Below are positions 5,255 to 5,716 of a stretch of 5,716 bases of DNA, one piece after another. The DNA comes from Gemmatimonadota bacterium (GTDB lineage: Bacteria > Gemmatimonadota > Gemmatimonadetes > Gemmatimonadales > Gemmatimonadaceae), in the NCBI GenBank assembly GCA_947475795.1, contig CANJOX010000229.1, positions 1 through 5,716 of the forward strand, given 5' to 3'. Position numbers and translations under genes: made by a program. The notes under the pieces are model-generated. The model was not told the origin of the DNA, ran no database searches, and saw only the letters and a program-made list of their open reading frames with translations. Position 1 is the first letter of the stretch. Every line of letters begins with the position of its first letter.

Positions 5255-5716
5255 ATGGATTCGACTCCCTTCCTCATGTTTGCTGACGTGGGACGTGGGC
5301 TTGGTGTGGTGCTGCTGGCGGTGCAGGCGCCCTTGCTGCTGCTCCTGCTGGCGCGGCTCATGCCCGGGCGCACCCGCCGTCCGCCGGTGGCGCCGCGCCG
5401 CGACCCGCGCACGGATACCACGGTGTCGGTGATCGTGGCCACGCTCAACGAGGCGGCGCGGATCGGTCCGTGCCTCGAGGGGCTGCTGGCGCAGCAGGCG
5501 CCGATGCTGGAGGTGCTGGTGGTGGACAGCCGCTCCACCGACGGCACCCGTGAGTTGGTCGAGGCGGCGGCGGCCCGTGATCCGCGCATTCGTCTGGTGA
5601 CCGACGATCCGCTGCCGGCCGGATGGGTGGGCAAGGTGTGGGCGCTAGAGACGGGCCTCCGGCAGGCGAAGGGCGCGTGGGTGCTCGGCATCGACGCCGA
5701 CACCGTGCCCGCACCT
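5255..5716 (+). CDS. GT2-family glycosyltransferase, N-terminal part (HpnB/CrtQ-like)
   Basis: The frame from ATG 5255 stays open for 154 codons to the window edge; an in-frame TGA at 5246-5248 bars any earlier start. No good Shine-Dalgarno sequence is visible; ATG 5276 is an alternative. One hydrophobic segment (about residues 15-35, GLGVVLLAVQAPLLLLLLARL region) is followed by a basic Pro/Arg-rich stretch, which suggests an N-terminal membrane anchor with the catalytic domain in the cytoplasm. The GT-A domain begins with VSVIVATLNEAARI (57-70), then VLVVDSRSTDGTREL (87-101), a PAGWVGKVWALETG segment (121-134), and the metal-binding DXD as DAD (147-149). The GWxGK segment after the nucleotide-sugar core is typical of GT2 enzymes annotated as hopanoid-associated HpnB or carotenoid glycosyltransferases, so a lipid acceptor is plausible but unproven. 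It is divergent from the operon and may share its promoter region. Confidence 0.88.
   Translation, partial: MDSTPFLMFADVGRGLGVVLLAVQAPLLLLLLARLMPGRTRRPPVAPRRDPRTDTTVSVIVATLNEAARIGPCLEGLLAQQAPMLEVLVVDSRSTDGTRELVEAAAARDPRIRLVTDDPLPAGWVGKVWALETGLRQAKGAWVLGIDADTVPAP

Noticed and set aside
4933..5703. A 256-codon open frame on the minus strand
   Set aside because: It is opposite the glycosyltransferase and out of frame with DUF4442; Ser/Arg/Pro-rich translation without a domain.
1..5716. CRISPR arrays, tRNA or rRNA genes, transposase genes
   Set aside because: No regularly spaced repeats, no cloverleaf-like or rRNA-like sequence, and no transposase or integrase motif was seen on either strand.

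Overview
The window is high-GC bacterial DNA, densely coding, with almost no space between genes. The mix of genes (an S9 acylaminoacyl-peptidase-type hydrolase, a DUF4442 hotdog protein, a nitronate monooxygenase-like flavoprotein, a penicillin-acylase-family hydrolase, a small exported lectin-like protein and a GT2 glycosyltransferase) suits a soil or water chemoheterotroph. Gemmatimonadota is my best guess, from general style only; no marker gene proves it.

Layout. (1) 1-393 (+): the 3' end of an S9 prolyl-oligopeptidase-family gene. (2) 394-522: a short convergent gap almost filled by a 115-nt imperfect palindrome (398-512), whose left arm also carries a four-tract G-quadruplex motif. (3) A tight minus-strand run, read from right to left: a DUF4442 gene (5078-4572); a very long frame that begins as nitronate monooxygenase (ATG 4575) and continues without a stop into a complete penicillin acylase (ends 1210); and, after 36 nt, an exported lectin-like protein (1173-523). 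The first two share an ATGA stop/start. (4) 5079-5254: a divergent promoter region. (5) 5255-5716 (+): the 5' end of a membrane-anchored GT2 glycosyltransferase, cut by the window edge.

The most interesting feature is the in-frame join of nitronate monooxygenase and penicillin acylase. The flavoprotein part looks complete (about 331 residues). Where its stop codon should be, the frame runs into a signal-peptide-like hydrophobic stretch and then a canonical Ntn-hydrolase acylase. Two GTG codons at the junction each have a Shine-Dalgarno-like sequence 5 nt upstream. The locus could therefore make one fused polypeptide, two separate proteins through internal initiation, or both; a lost stop codon or a sequencing error is also possible.

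The minus-strand genes are probably one operon. A hotdog (acyl-thioester type) protein, a flavin oxidoreductase of the family that also includes FabK-like enzymes, and an amide-bond acylase together suggest processing of an acylated small molecule, partly in the cytoplasm and partly outside the membrane. That pathway is inference; no substrate can be read from the sequence.
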